This document shows positions 35,695 to 44,228 of a stretch of DNA of 64,000 nucleotides, one piece after another. The notes beneath the pieces are model-generated. The model had not been told where the DNA came from. It saw nothing but the letters and a program-made list of their open reading frames with translations, and did no database searches. Both the position numbers and the translations under genes were made by a program. The stretch comes from an uncultured Bacillota bacterium (GTDB taxonomy: Bacteria; Bacillota_I; Bacilli_A; RFN20; CAG-288). Position 1 is the first letter of the stretch, and the number at the start of each line of letters is the position of its first letter. The stretch covers positions 1-64,000 of the forward strand of contig CASGEC010000005.1 of the NCBI GenBank assembly GCA_949300365.1. The letters run 5' to 3'.

Positions 35695-36698
35695 TCTATC
35701 CTCAATCCAACGATGTCATTATAGAAGAAAAGCTTTCCGAAGAGGTATTTGTTGGATGCCGATTCCATGACCGTCACGACAAGGCCATCATGATAATCCA
35801 AATCTTCCGACATCGCCGGTCCACGAAGGTCCATGACCTGGCTGTCCTTGTCCAGGAAGACGACAGGACTTCCTTCCATGTCCGCCTTGGCAAGCTTCTT
35901 GACTTCTTCCGTCTCTGTCACGGGGTCCTTGCCAAGATCATAGACGAGATAGTGGGATGCCGAGATGCCATAGGATGTCGAAAGGACGATCCGACCGCTA
36001 TCGGTCACGCAAAAGCCCTGGACCTTGTTGGGAAGGGAGTAGACAAGAACCGGCGTCATCTCTTCTTTTCCAAGATCGGCAATGCAATATTGGCTGACGA
36101 TGGCATAATGCATTTCCTCATCGGCCGTCTGGAAAGGATGGTCGGTGACATAGGCACCGCCATCATGGAACTCGCCGACGAAAAGATAGTCTCCCTTGGC
36201 AAAGCAGAAGGATGCGCTGTTGTTGACCGATATCTCCTTAATCTGATCGACCCTATCCTTCTCAAGGACATCCTCAAGGGAAAAGAGATGGAGCTTGCTT
36301 CCGGAAGAGACATAGACGGTATCCTCGATGACGCACATGCCACCGGCATGCATGGTGGAAATCTTGCCATCGGTATACATTTCGGCATAGTGGACATCTT
36401 CCGAATCATCCACGGAATAGATCCGACTCGCCTTGGAAGAGGATGTCATGTATCCGCAAGTAAGATAAAGATCTTTCTCTTTTAGATAGGAAATCCCTTG
36501 GGGAATGAAACCATCATTGAGTCCCGGATTGACCCTTTGCGCTTCATAGATGGCATAGAAATCCGCATGGGCCCAGTACTTAAGGCAATTCCAGGAGGCA
36601 AACCACAGGAAAAACATGGTTACCAAGGACAGAAGGACAAGGATCAAAAGGCGCAGGATTCTCAAAGGCAAGGAACGTTTCTTCTTTATTGTCGACAT
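35691..36698 (-). CDS. Membrane-anchored beta-propeller-like protein, unknown
   Basis: The 335 residues begin [15 protein letters not shown] with one span (about 16-42), then an outer domain of repeated beta-strand blades ([60 protein letters not shown]). This resembles seven-bladed propellers of extracytoplasmic proteins. The start at 36698 has AAGGAGA upstream. It is first in the operon with the acetyltransferase and the ABC exporter, and overlaps the next gene as ATGA. Function unknown. Confidence 0.7.
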   Translation of the reverse strand: MSTIKKKRSLPLRILRLLILVLLSLVTMFFLWFASWNCLKYWAHADFYAIYEAQRVNPGLNDGFIPQGISYLKEKDLYLTCGYMTSSSKASRIYSVDDSEDVHYAEMYTDGKISTMHAGGMCVIEDTVYVSSGSKLHLFSLEDVLEKDRVDQIKEISVNNSASFCFAKGDYLFVGEFHDGGAYVTDHPFQTADEEMHYAIVSQYCIADLGKEEMTPVLVYSLPNKVQGFCVTDSGRIVLSTSYGISASHYLVYDLGKDPVTETEEVKKLAKADMEGSPVVFLDKDSQVMDLRGPAMSEDLDYHDGLVVTVMESASNKYLFGKLFFYNDIVGLRIE

Positions 36699-36980
36699 GA
36701 TGCTATCTCTCCTTGAATCAGTATAAGGATAAACAAGTCCCGAACGGATTTCAAATCCCCGGCCAGGTCGTGGCATACCCGGTTTCTAAAGGACCTCATT
36801 TGTCTTGATAAGTATCCAAATCACACTTCTTCCTGAGAACCACTCCCCCACTTGAAAGGAACAATCCGGCTTCCTGAAAAGGCATAACCTCCCTTCACCC
36901 TTTATTGGATAGGAAGAGGAAATCTGTAAACCGAAACACCTATGGATAAGGCCATAACCCACAATCCCTATTGAAAATCC
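36699..36980. other. Intergenic region, no gene seen
   Basis: This lies upstream of the propeller gene and the tRNA promoter. A 91-codon minus frame that reaches into the tRNA gene is not credible. No RNA structure or repeat was recognised. Confidence 0.5.
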
Positions 36981-37009
36981 TTGTATTGTCCGTTTCTTTT
37001 CTATATAAT
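36981..37009 (+). promoter_or_regulatory. tRNA promoter
   Basis: TTGTAT (36981-36986), 17-base spacer, TATAAT (37004-37009), starting about ten bases before the first tRNA. Confidence 0.75.
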
Positions 37010-37025
37010 TCTTTTTGCCCCATTT

Positions 37026-37101
37026 GGCTGCGTAGCTCAGTTGGTAGAGCAGCCGGTTCATACCCGGTATGTCGAGAGTTCGACCCTCCCCGCAGCCACC
37101 A
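37026..37101 (+). tRNA. tRNA-Met (CAT), elongator type
   Basis: Acceptor GGCTGCG pairs with CGCAGCC and CCA is encoded. The anticodon loop is TTCATAC in stem GCCGG/CCGGT, as in elongator Met tRNAs. The T-arm GAGAG-TTCGACC-CTCCC has one A-C mismatch. Confidence 0.9.
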
Positions 37102-37104
37102 TAT

Positions 37105-37181
37105 GGATCAATAGCTCAATTGGTTAGAGTACGCGGCCCATAACCGCGGCGTTGCAGGTTCAAGTCCTGCTTGGTCCACCA
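37105..37181 (+). tRNA. tRNA-Ile (CAT anticodon, TilS substrate type)
   Basis: Acceptor GGATCAA pairs with TTGGTCC and CCA is encoded. Anticodon stem CGCGG/CCGCG holds the loop CCCATAA, so the anticodon is CAT. Overall it is like the minor Ile tRNA read as AUA after lysidine formation. Position 33, normally U, is C. tilS is 4.3 kb away in this window. Confidence 0.8.
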
Positions 37182-37195
37182 TTGAGCCCAATAGA

Positions 37196-37225
37196 AACCC
37201 GGAAGCGGCAATCTCCGGGTTTTTT
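37196..37225 (+). terminator. Terminator of the tRNA pair
   Basis: AACCCGGA (37196-37203) pairs with TCCGGGTT (37214-37221), followed by a T-run. Confidence 0.88.
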
Positions 37226-37290
37226 CTTGTCATGATGTCTTCAATAGACGGCCATTCTCTTTTTGACGCCAAAGGTTGGTCAACGTCCTT

Positions 37291-38799
37291 CTAGGCTTCT
37301 TTGGATGCTTTTATTCTTTTCTTCTGCATCGTCTTCTCGACCATTCTATTGTAACGTGCTTTCTCTTTCTCGGAGATCGTGAAATACCAGATCTTCTTTG
37401 CTTTTTCCTCTCTCGGAGGAAGGATTTCCGTCTCTTTCGGATTCCTCTTGGCTACCTTCCAGCGCAGCTTGGTGACACAGCCGATGCAATTGCAGACGCC
37501 ATAGACAAAGGTGAAAAGAGGAGAGAGGAGAATGCCTTTCCACATGCCGGTAAGACGATCGTCCAATCCGTTCTTCTTCCGATCGAGATAGACGGCAAGG
37601 AAGGACTGGAGGACACAGAAGAGATAAAGGCCGATGATGACCTGTGCGGCCATGATAAGAAGGGCGATCATCGACTGCGCTCCGCAATTGGAAAGCCGTG
37701 CAAAGCTATTGGCAATGCCCATGTCGATCGTTTCCGGAGCGGTGGCCTCGAAATAGGCGAAACTAAAGACATGGACCCCGGCCGTCTGCATCAACATGCA
37801 GATCGCATAGGCGATGTAATAGAGCGGGAACCAGATAAAGCAGATGACCGAGACCGGATTGAAGGCAACCTGGAGGAGCATGTCCAGATACATCGGCTTT
37901 CCCGTCTTGAAGAACATCTTGACCATGCGCCAGCCATCGGTGAAGAAGAGGCGGTTGAGGGAATGGCCAAGGCGGACAAGCCTATTGAAGGTATCATGGA
38001 AACTGGAAGGCTGATCCTCATAGACGATGGCATCGGTATTGAAATAGATCTTGTAGCCATCCTCCAGGCGGCGGAAGCAGAATTCGGCATCCTCGCAGGC
38101 CGTCATGCAGTCCCAGCCATCCATCCCTTCGACGACATCCCTGGTAAAGGTAAGTCCCGGGCTTGTGGACATGGCCGTCGAATTGACGGCTTGGCGGAAG
38201 GTGTTCTGGATTCTTGAGTCCTTGTAGTAGAAGATTGCCGACTGCTCCGTCCACAGGTTTTGCCTCAAGTTGCTTGAGGCCTCATAGCCGCGGACGATCT
38301 TGCAGCCTTCGACAAGGGCGTCGTTCATCTTTTGGAGATAGTCGGGATGGAGGATATTGTCGGCATCGACGCGGATGAAGGCATCGATATCCTTCTCTTC
38401 CGCAAGAAGTTGCCTTAAGGCATAGCGCATCGGATAGCTGACCATGCCATGCTTCGGATCCTTGTCCAGGTATTCATAGACATTGGCCCCGGCCTTTTGG
38501 GCTTCCTCTATGGTTCTATCCGTACAGTTATGGGCACAGACGAATACCTTATAGAGGTCCTTGGGATAGTGCATACCATTGAGAAGATGACGGACCGTCC
38601 TTCCGATGACTTCTTCCTCATTGTGGGCACAGATCAAAATGGCAAAGCGTTTCTGCGGTGCCGTCGGCTTGAAATGCCTTCTCTTGAGCCAAAAGAAAAA
38701 GAAGAAGAGAAACTGTGGAATAAAGGAAACGGTGACGACGACAACCATGACCAGATTGATATAGAAGAGTATCGTAAACGCCAGATCCGCTGGGTTCAT
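37291..38799 (-). CDS. Membrane-bound processive family 2 glycosyltransferase
   Basis: This 502-residue protein has two N-terminal spans (about 6-40), a cytoplasmic GT-A domain and four or more C-terminal spans. Catalytic motifs: FAILICAHNEEEVIGRTV, RVDADNILHP (DXD), MTACEDAEF and, in the QXXRW position, RLVRLGHSL. This last is a poor fit, so it is related to, but not a standard, hyaluronan/cellulose synthase. It may make or extend a surface polysaccharide. Start at 38799 is taken because the longer frame covers the promoter (TTGTCA-17-TATACT on the minus strand, 38860-38832). AGAAAGG lies upstream. Confidence 0.82.
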   Translation of the reverse strand: MNPADLAFTILFYINLVMVVVVTVSFIPQFLFFFFFWLKRRHFKPTAPQKRFAILICAHNEEEVIGRTVRHLLNGMHYPKDLYKVFVCAHNCTDRTIEEAQKAGANVYEYLDKDPKHGMVSYPMRYALRQLLAEEKDIDAFIRVDADNILHPDYLQKMNDALVEGCKIVRGYEASSNLRQNLWTEQSAIFYYKDSRIQNTFRQAVNSTAMSTSPGLTFTRDVVEGMDGWDCMTACEDAEFCFRRLEDGYKIYFNTDAIVYEDQPSSFHDTFNRLVRLGHSLNRLFFTDGWRMVKMFFKTGKPMYLDMLLQVAFNPVSVICFIWFPLYYIAYAICMLMQTAGVHVFSFAYFEATAPETIDMGIANSFARLSNCGAQSMIALLIMAAQVIIGLYLFCVLQSFLAVYLDRKKNGLDDRLTGMWKGILLSPLFTFVYGVCNCIGCVTKLRWKVAKRNPKETEILPPREEKAKKIWYFTISEKEKARYNRMVEKTMQKKRIKASKEA

Positions 38800-38831
38800 T
38801 CTATTCGATAGCCTTTCTTGAGGACGGAAAT

Positions 38832-38860
38832 AGTATAGGAAAAGAAGGAAATACTGACAA
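38832..38860 (-). promoter_or_regulatory. Sigma-A promoter of the processive GT2 gene
   Basis: Minus strand TTGTCA (38860-38855), 17-base spacer, TATACT (38837-38832). Confidence 0.7.
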
Positions 38861-38987
38861 TTACTTTTTATTGTCCTGTGCCTTTCCTTTCCCCGCTTTC
38901 CAAGCACGCCGATGCAAAGGAATCCCCCCTGTCCTCTTCCAACAGGGGAAGGACTTGTCTAAAATAGTCCCGTTGAAAACGAGAACT

Positions 38988-39737
38988 ATGGAAAAAGAAA
39001 GAATTCAGAGAATCCTTTCGGCCATGGGCTACTGCTCCAGACGCAAGGCCGAAGAACTTATCCGCCAGGGCCGGGTAATGGTCAATGGCGTAAAAGTCCC
39101 TTTGGGCTCCTCCTGCTATGAGACGGATGAAATCCTTGTCGATGGCAAGAAGATCCAGAAGAAGGACGAAAAGCACCACTACCTTCTCCTCAACAAGCCT
39201 CGGGGCTATATCTGCACCCTGGATGATCCCCAGGGAAGGAAGACGATCCTGGACCTTGTCCCCAAGAAATACGGCCGTGTCTTTCCTGTCGGAAGACTCG
39301 ACTTGGATTCCTCCGGTCTTCTTTTCCTGACGGATGACGGGGATTTCTCCAATCTTGTCATGCACCCTTCCACCTCTCCCGAAAAGGAATATATCGTCAA
39401 GGTGACCGGAAGCTATCACGGCGACGAGATCGAAAAGCTTGCCAAAGGCCTCTACATCACAAGGGAAGGCTATACCGCATCCCCAGCCAAGGCCAAGCTT
39501 CTTGAGGAAGAGGAAGATACCTGCACGTTCTCCATCATCATCAACGAAGGCAAGAAAAGGGAAGTCCGCCGCATGATGCAGACTCTCGGCCATCAGGTCC
39601 TCACCCTCAATCGCGTCCGCATCGGAAACATCGTTCTCGGAAGGATGCGCGTAGGCGAGATCCGGGAACTGACAAACGAGGAAGTCTCACAGCTGAAGAA
39701 GATCTGCACCGAAAACAGGAAAAACAAGAAACGATAA
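38988..39737 (+). CDS. rluB: 23S rRNA pseudouridine synthase, RluB/RsuA family
   Basis: The 249-residue enzyme has an N-terminal S4 RNA-binding domain (RIQRILSAMGYCSRRKAEEL, about 4-60). The catalytic domain has HYLLLNKPRGYICTLDDP and the active-site motif VGRLDLDSSGLLFLTDDG, with catalytic Asp. It forms pseudouridine in rRNA; RluB in 23S is most likely but RsuA cannot be ruled out. The start at 38988 gives the family N-terminus; a longer frame to 38871 does not. A terminator follows at 39750. Confidence 0.88.
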   Translation: MEKERIQRILSAMGYCSRRKAEELIRQGRVMVNGVKVPLGSSCYETDEILVDGKKIQKKDEKHHYLLLNKPRGYICTLDDPQGRKTILDLVPKKYGRVFPVGRLDLDSSGLLFLTDDGDFSNLVMHPSTSPEKEYIVKVTGSYHGDEIEKLAKGLYITREGYTASPAKAKLLEEEEDTCTFSIIINEGKKREVRRMMQTLGHQVLTLNRVRIGNIVLGRMRVGEIRELTNEEVSQLKKICTENRKNKKR

Positions 39738-39749
39738 GGATAGTCGTCT

Positions 39750-39775
39750 GCCAGGAGTTCCATCCTGGCTTTTTT
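39750..39775 (+). terminator. Terminator of the pseudouridine synthase gene
   Basis: Perfect 7-bp stem GCCAGGA (39750-39756) with TCCTGGC (39763-39769), then six T. Confidence 0.9.
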
Positions 39776-39810
39776 CTTATTTCTCTTGGCTTTGAATTTC
39801 CGGGCAGAGA

Positions 39811-39833
39811 AAAAGGCCGGCAAATCGCCGACC
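39811..39833 (-). terminator. Terminator of the ferredoxin gene
   Basis: On the minus strand GGTCGGC pairs with GCCGGCC (one wobble) around GATTT, followed by five T. Confidence 0.82.
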
Positions 39834-39854
39834 TGTTGGAAACGGATTCGTCTC

Positions 39855-40049
39855 TTACTTGACTTCGATAGCTCCACCCGGGCAGGAAGCGGCAGCGTTC
39901 TCGACAGCTTCCGTATCCGCATCGGTAGGCTCAGCGGCGACTTCGGCAAGACCGGTCGCAGGAGAGATGGTGAAGACAGAGGCGCAGATGCCCGTGCAAG
40001 CACCGCAGCCAATGCACTTCGAAGAATCGATTGTAACTTTCTTAGCCAT
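39855..40049 (-). CDS. Single-cluster [4Fe-4S] ferredoxin
   Basis: This 64-residue electron carrier begins MAKKVTIDSSKCIGCGACTG. The CXXCXXC set is completed by a remote Cys before Pro (AASCPGGAI). A fourth early Cys (GIC) may form a disulphide with another Cys, as in Thermotoga-type ferredoxins. GGAGGT lies before the ATG. The promoter is TTGATA-17-TACAAT on the minus strand (40103-40075). It is a stand-alone gene with its own terminator. Confidence 0.92.
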   Translation of the reverse strand: MAKKVTIDSSKCIGCGACTGICASVFTISPATGLAEVAAEPTDADTEAVENAAASCPGGAIEVK

Positions 40050-40074
40050 TTTTATGACCTCCAGGAACAAGAGT

Positions 40075-40103
40075 ATTGTATGCTTTCGTGTTTTTTTTAT
40101 CAA
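40075..40103 (-). promoter_or_regulatory. Ferredoxin promoter
   Basis: Minus strand TTGATA (40103-40098), 17-base spacer, TACAAT (40080-40075). Confidence 0.7.
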
Positions 40104-40118
40104 GGCTGGTTTTTCCGA

Positions 40119-40147
40119 TTGACAACTGCCCTTTTCGGCGGTAATAT
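40119..40147 (+). promoter_or_regulatory. tRNA-Ile promoter
   Basis: TTGACA (40119-40124), 17-base spacer, TAATAT (40142-40147). Confidence 0.8.
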
Positions 40148-40162
40148 ATACCTCGCCTATTC

Positions 40163-40239
40163 GGGTCTTTAGCTCAGTTGGTTAGAGCGTGCGCTTGATA
40201 AGCGCAAGGTCGGTAGTTCAAGCCTACTAAGACCCACCA
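40163..40239 (+). tRNA. tRNA-Ile (GAT)
   Basis: Acceptor GGGTCTT/AAGACCC, anticodon stem TGCGC/GCGCA around TTGATAA (anticodon GAT), a normal T-loop and encoded CCA. It has its own promoter and terminator. Confidence 0.93.
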
Positions 40240-40253
40240 TAATTGCCAAGTTT

Positions 40254-40275
40254 GCCCGAGCAATCGGGCTTTTTT
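40254..40275 (+). terminator. Terminator of tRNA-Ile
   Basis: GCCCGA, GCAA loop, TCGGGC, then six T. Confidence 0.88.
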
Positions 40276-40464
40276 CATATCCTGTCGCAAGCATTCAAAG
40301 TCTCTTTCTGTCTCCTCTTCTTTTTCGTAGGCAGACAAAGAAAAGACTTGACCAATCCAAAGCACTTTACGGACTTCAAACTAGTTGTTCCGTCATTTTA
40401 TCATTTGGTTATTGCGGTTCAAAAGAGCTGTTTCGTATCGCCAGTCGTCATAGAGATATCTTCT

Positions 40465-40731
40465 TTAGCGGTGAATTTCTCTACGATGTCCTACCGTCAA
40501 GACCAGGACCAAGACATGATCATCCTCTATCAGGCACAGAGCCCGGTAATTGCCAATGCGGTAACGCCATTGCCCGTGAAGATTTCCTTTCAGGGCCTTT
40601 CCATGGGCTCTGGGATTATCGCAGCCATCGATGTTCTTCTTGATCCAAGAGAAAATAGCACGGGCTATGCCAACATCCATCTTTTTAAGCTGTGAAAGGG
40701 CCGTCTTGGTATATTCCACATGGTAAGCCAT
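40465..40731 (-). CDS. RelE/ParE-family toxin
   Basis: This 88-residue protein begins MAYHVEYTKTALSQLKKMD and has the RelE-type beta-sheet core GQWRYRIGNYRALCLIEDDH and a C-terminal LVLTVGHRREI. Homologues are mRNA interferases that cut at the ribosome. The ATG at 40731 overlaps the antitoxin stop (TGATG), so production is coupled to it. A TTG one codon earlier is an unlikely start. Confidence 0.85.
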   Translation of the reverse strand: MAYHVEYTKTALSQLKKMDVGIARAIFSWIKKNIDGCDNPRAHGKALKGNLHGQWRYRIGNYRALCLIEDDHVLVLVLTVGHRREIHR

Positions 40732-40955
40732 CAATCGATATCAAGTTCCTTAGCGACCTCTTCACTGCTATAAGTTCTTTTGTCTTTCAAATATTCGGCA
40801 TAAGCCTTATCAAAGCACTCCAAATCATAGTTTTCTTCGAGTTTTTCGAAAAAGGCATCCTTAACGGCCTTGTTAAGAGATATACCATTGACAGCAGCAT
40901 AGGCTTTGAGCGCATCGTATTCCTCATCCGTGAATCGAAGTGACAGAACAGCCAT
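40731..40955 (-). CDS. RelB-like antitoxin (ribbon-helix-helix)
   Basis: This 74-residue protein MAVLSLRFTDEEYDALKAYA has the N-terminal ribbon-helix-helix DNA-binding form and a charged C-terminal part (YLKDKRTYSSEEVAKELDID) that would wrap the toxin. Start at 40955 is set by GGAGGT seven bases upstream. The order antitoxin-toxin with coupled translation is the usual type II layout. Confidence 0.85.
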   Translation of the reverse strand: MAVLSLRFTDEEYDALKAYAAVNGISLNKAVKDAFFEKLEENYDLECFDKAYAEYLKDKRTYSSEEVAKELDID

Positions 40956-40964
40956 GACAATAAC

Positions 40965-40982
40965 CTCCAACTACAATTGGAG
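40965..40982. promoter_or_regulatory. Inverted repeat upstream of the antitoxin gene, candidate operator
   Basis: CTCCAA (40965-40970) and TTGGAG (40977-40982) form a perfect inverted repeat that overlaps the antitoxin ribosome site. Such modules are autorepressed by the ribbon-helix-helix protein. Confidence 0.45.
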
Positions 40983-41213
40983 TTGCAAATGCTCAAAAAA
41001 GCAAGTTAGCCCATCGATTTCCATTAAATGCATAGCCATTGGACAGCACCTTTATCGAGTTTGCTCGAGAAGGCCATAAAACTCGTCCCCTTCTTCTTCC
41101 TAAAGTTTATGGATAGCGTTGTCTCTTTACCATCGAAACAGGAACTTCCACCGAGGCAAATGTCATTGGTTCCATATCCTGGCTTTCTTCTTGTGTGCTA
41201 TTCTATATCCACC

Positions 41214-41459
41214 ATGAGATTGGACAAATACCTGAAGGTCAGCCGCCTGATCAAGAGAAGAGAGGCGGCAAAGGAATTCATCGAAAAGGGCTTCGTGCGC
41301 CTCAACGGAAAGATTGCCAAGCCCTCATCGGAAGTCAAGGTGGACGACATCATCGACATTTCCTCTCCCTTTGGCCATTCCATCAAGGCGAAGGTCACCG
41401 AAATCCGGGCCGTCTCGACGATCAAGGATGCTGCCCAGATGTTCGAAGTGTTGCAATAG
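41214..41459 (+). CDS. rqcP: S4-domain RNA-binding protein RqcP (YabO-like)
   Basis: This 81-residue single S4 domain, MRLDKYLKVSRLIKRREAAK, has RLNGKIAKPSSEVKVDDII. It closely follows the pattern of RqcP/YabO, a factor of bacterial ribosome-associated quality control that holds tRNA on the obstructed 50S subunit. An extended -10 (TGC-TATTCT, 41196-41204) lies nine bases before the ATG and there is no Shine-Dalgarno, which suggests a leaderless mRNA. A longer frame to 41028 lacks homology. The tilS gene follows directly; in Bacillus yabO and tilS are close too. Confidence 0.88.
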   Translation: MRLDKYLKVSRLIKRREAAKEFIEKGFVRLNGKIAKPSSEVKVDDIIDISSPFGHSIKAKVTEIRAVSTIKDAAQMFEVLQ

Positions 41460-42668
41460 ATGCTTGCAATCGACCCTACTTTCGACAATCGAAAGCACCT
41501 CTTAGCCTTTTCCGGTGGCCCGGATTCCGTCTATCTGCTCCGGCAATTGGCAAAGAGATTCCAAGATTCTCTTCCCGATCATGTCCAATTGGCCTATGTC
41601 AACTACCACGATTCCCCATACGTCGACGCGGAGGAAAGGATCGTTTTGGACTGTGCCTCTTCCTACAATCTTGTTCTTCATAAAAAGGTCGTCTTTTATA
41701 AAAAGGAATTCGGAAACTTCGAAGATTGGGCAAGAAAGATCCGTTATCGTTTCTTTGCGGATATCTGCTCGGGAAATGGCTTGGCAGATGTCCTTACGGC
41801 CCACCACAAGGATGATTCCATCGAGACCTTCCTCTTGCAGAAGGAAAGAAACGCCTTGCCAAGCCACTATGGCCTCCGTTACCAAAGCCAGGTGGAAGGC
41901 GTCTTAGTCCTCCGTCCCCTTCTTTCCGTTTGGAAAAAGGATATCCAGGAAGAGCTCAAGAAGGAGAAAGCGCCTTACTACGAGGACATCACCAATCACG
42001 ATGGACACACAAGGCGCAACCTCCTTCGAAGGGAACTGGATGGGGAAACGAAAGTTCGTCTATTGGAAGAGATGACGGAAGCAAACGAGAGGCTCTCTTC
42101 TCTTCTTTCTACATTCAAAAAGCTTCCGGAAAGGATTTCCTTCTCTTGCTACGATGCCTTTTCGGAAGAAGAGAAGCAAAGGCTTGCTTTCTTCCTGTTG
42201 GATAAAAAGGAAGGTTTCCTGACTCCCTCTCGCAGGGAAGGCCTTGCCCGGGAGATCCTGGAATTCCTCAAAGGGAGAAAGGATGGCCTATTGACTTTGG
42301 AAAGGATGGTTCTTTATCGGACGGAGAAAGACTTCTTCATCCACGAAGGCATTCCTTCCGAGGATTATGAATTCCTTATCGATAAGCCAATGGCCATAAA
42401 GACTCCCTTCATGGAAATCGATATTCAGGATCCGGATATCTTCAACCATCTTTCCTTTCCCTTTGTCCTAAGGAACCCGAAACCGATGGACAAGATCGGA
42501 ACGGATCTTTCTTCAAAGGATGTCCATACCTTCCTAAGAAGACAGAAGGTTCCCTTCTATCTGAGAAGGGTCTATCCCATCTTCCTCAAGGATGGCGTCA
42601 TCCGGTTCGTTCCGTTCTACAAGGATATCCTCGAAAGGAAAGTCCCTATCCGTTTCCTTCTTCCGTGA
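41460..42668 (+). CDS. tilS: tRNA(Ile)-lysidine synthase
   Basis: The 402-residue N-type ATP pyrophosphatase modifies C34 of the CAT-anticodon Ile tRNA to lysidine so that it reads AUA. The PP-loop is SGGPDSV (18-24). NYHDSPYVDAEERI, FEDWARKIRYRFFADI and LTAHHKDDSIETFLLQ are the TilS marks, and a C-terminal domain follows. The ATG abuts the rqcP stop with no gap. Its likely substrate, the tRNA at 37105, is in this window. Confidence 0.92.
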   Translation: MLAIDPTFDNRKHLLAFSGGPDSVYLLRQLAKRFQDSLPDHVQLAYVNYHDSPYVDAEERIVLDCASSYNLVLHKKVVFYKKEFGNFEDWARKIRYRFFADICSGNGLADVLTAHHKDDSIETFLLQKERNALPSHYGLRYQSQVEGVLVLRPLLSVWKKDIQEELKKEKAPYYEDITNHDGHTRRNLLRRELDGETKVRLLEEMTEANERLSSLLSTFKKLPERISFSCYDAFSEEEKQRLAFFLLDKKEGFLTPSRREGLAREILEFLKGRKDGLLTLERMVLYRTEKDFFIHEGIPSEDYEFLIDKPMAIKTPFMEIDIQDPDIFNHLSFPFVLRNPKPMDKIGTDLSSKDVHTFLRRQKVPFYLRRVYPIFLKDGVIRFVPFYKDILERKVPIRFLLP

Positions 42669-43071
42669 AGAGTCCCTTCATGGCGATGGCAAGGATCTTG
42701 TCCATGTCCATGGAGAGCGGATACTTGCCGATATCCTTCCTGTCCACGAAGAAGACCTCGCCTTCCTTCGAGGAATGGATCGTTCCTTCAAAGTCCTTGC
42801 ACCGATAGATAAAGGCGATATAGTGATCGATTCCCTCAAAGGGCCATTCCAGAAAGCCACAGAACTCTACTTTTCCAAGCTTCAGCCCGGTCTCCTCAAG
42901 GATCTCCCTGCGGACGGATTCCTCGATCGTCTCGTTTCTTTCCACATGGCCGCCGGGGAAAGTCAGGCCTGGCCAATCCTTCTTTTTCCGCATCTGGACC
43001 AAGATCCTTCCCTTATCGTCATAGACCATGCACATGTTGCAAAGGACGTCCTGTGATTTCTCGTGCGCCAT
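42646..43071 (-). CDS. NUDIX hydrolase, MutT-like
   Basis: At 141 residues, the NUDIX box GGHVERNETIEESVRREILEETGL pattern begins near residue 41 with all Glu in place. TFPGGH and LEWPFEG are as in MTH1/8-oxo-dGTPase relatives. It may clean the nucleotide pool; the substrate is not defined by sequence. AGGAAG precedes the ATG. It overlaps tilS convergently by 23 bases and is divergent from the lipoprotein gene. Confidence 0.9.
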   Translation of the reverse strand: MAHEKSQDVLCNMCMVYDDKGRILVQMRKKKDWPGLTFPGGHVERNETIEESVRREILEETGLKLGKVEFCGFLEWPFEGIDHYIAFIYRCKDFEGTIHSSKEGEVFFVDRKDIGKYPLSMDMDKILAIAMKGLFTEEGNG

Positions 43072-43116
43072 ATGAGCTTCCTATAATTTCCGATGCCAAT
43101 AGTTTAGAATAGATCC

Positions 43117-43764
43117 ATGTCCAAAAGAAGATATCTTCTTCTCCTTCCCTTCCTCCTTCTTTCTTCCTGTAGCCATGAAGCCTTCCGCCAGTATTTCGGC
43201 AACATGGAAGAGGTCTCCTTTTCCTTGCCCTTTTCCGATATCGACCAAAAGGAAATCGTCTCGGAAGACTGGAAGAACGCTATCGAGGCGGAGAGGGAGC
43301 AGGAAAATACGGCACCTAGCGGAAACAATCCCCTTCCGCCAAAGGATCCGGTTCTGGAAAAGACATATTATGCCGATATCTTCGTCCTTTCCACGCAGAC
43401 GGAACTGGATTCCTTCTTTGCCCAGGATGGTCTTATAGCGACCGAGGAAGAAAAAAAGGAATACGGTTTTATGCCGAGCGATCTCTTCTATGTCATCGTC
43501 CTTGCCCAGATCCCGGAAGGATACGAAAGCTTCAAGCGGGAAAACATCCAATCCACGGACGATAAGGGAAACATGATCATCATCAGCGACAATTTCTATT
43601 CCTTTTCCAGCCGTCCCGAGATCAACTATTTCTTCATCGACCTCAAATATGACACGGAAAAGAAGGAACACGTCTCCGCCTTCCTTTTCGAAGTCTCCAG
43701 GAAATATCTTTCAACGATTTCAAGCACGACGATCCGACCCGTCTATTCGTGGGGAAAGAAATAG
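43117..43764 (+). CDS. Lipoprotein, unknown
   Basis: The 215 residues have a signal peptide and lipobox LLLSSCS (Cys18). The mature protein is acidic with a Pro/Asn linker (about 62-75) and a C-terminal mixed alpha/beta domain; no family recognised. TAGAAT (43105-43110) ends six bases before the ATG and no Shine-Dalgarno is present, so a leaderless start is likely. It is a single-gene unit. Confidence 0.7.
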   Translation: MSKRRYLLLLPFLLLSSCSHEAFRQYFGNMEEVSFSLPFSDIDQKEIVSEDWKNAIEAEREQENTAPSGNNPLPPKDPVLEKTYYADIFVLSTQTELDSFFAQDGLIATEEEKKEYGFMPSDLFYVIVLAQIPEGYESFKRENIQSTDDKGNMIIISDNFYSFSSRPEINYFFIDLKYDTEKKEHVSAFLFEVSRKYLSTISSTTIRPVYSWGKK

Positions 43765-43813
43765 CTTCTCTGTTCCAACCTAATACAATAGAAAGGATTT
43801 GCTTTCTCTTCTT

Positions 43814-44074
43814 TTAATTGTCTTTGAAGCTCTTGAACCAGTTATCCTTGATGGAATCCAATGTCGCCGGCAAGTCGTCCTCTGCCATGGCGGCGATGGC
43901 GAAGAGATAGGATGGCATCGCCAAGGCTTCCGCGGGAGAAAAAAGGACCTTCTCGCCGATATAATCGTCCTTCCGGTCCAAGAGGATATAGTATTGGACG
44001 CTGTTGGCAAGGACGAGCGTCTTTGTGCCCCTGACCGAGAGGACGGTTCCCTTTATCTTTTCCTTTTCTTCCAT
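43814..44074 (-). CDS. Small conserved-looking protein, unknown
   Basis: The 86 residues start MEEKEKIKGTVLSVRGTKTL, with a beta-barrel-like first half (KTLVLANSVQYYILLDRKDD) and a helical second half. GAGGAAAG precedes the ATG. A small nucleic-acid-binding or carrier role is possible but not shown. Confidence 0.6.
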   Translation of the reverse strand: MEEKEKIKGTVLSVRGTKTLVLANSVQYYILLDRKDDYIGEKVLFSPAEALAMPSYLFAIAAMAEDDLPATLDSIKDNWFKSFKDN

Positions 44075-44228
44075 CGTGTTCTTTCCTCACTTCTTATTCA
44101 CTATACCATATATTGCCTTGATTTTGACGTAGTCCAAAGGGAAGTCCTGTTCTTCTCTTTTCCCTGTCTATGCTCCTATGAATCGAAATACGCCTTTTCC
44201 AAAACCCAGGAAGTATAATATTCCTGCC

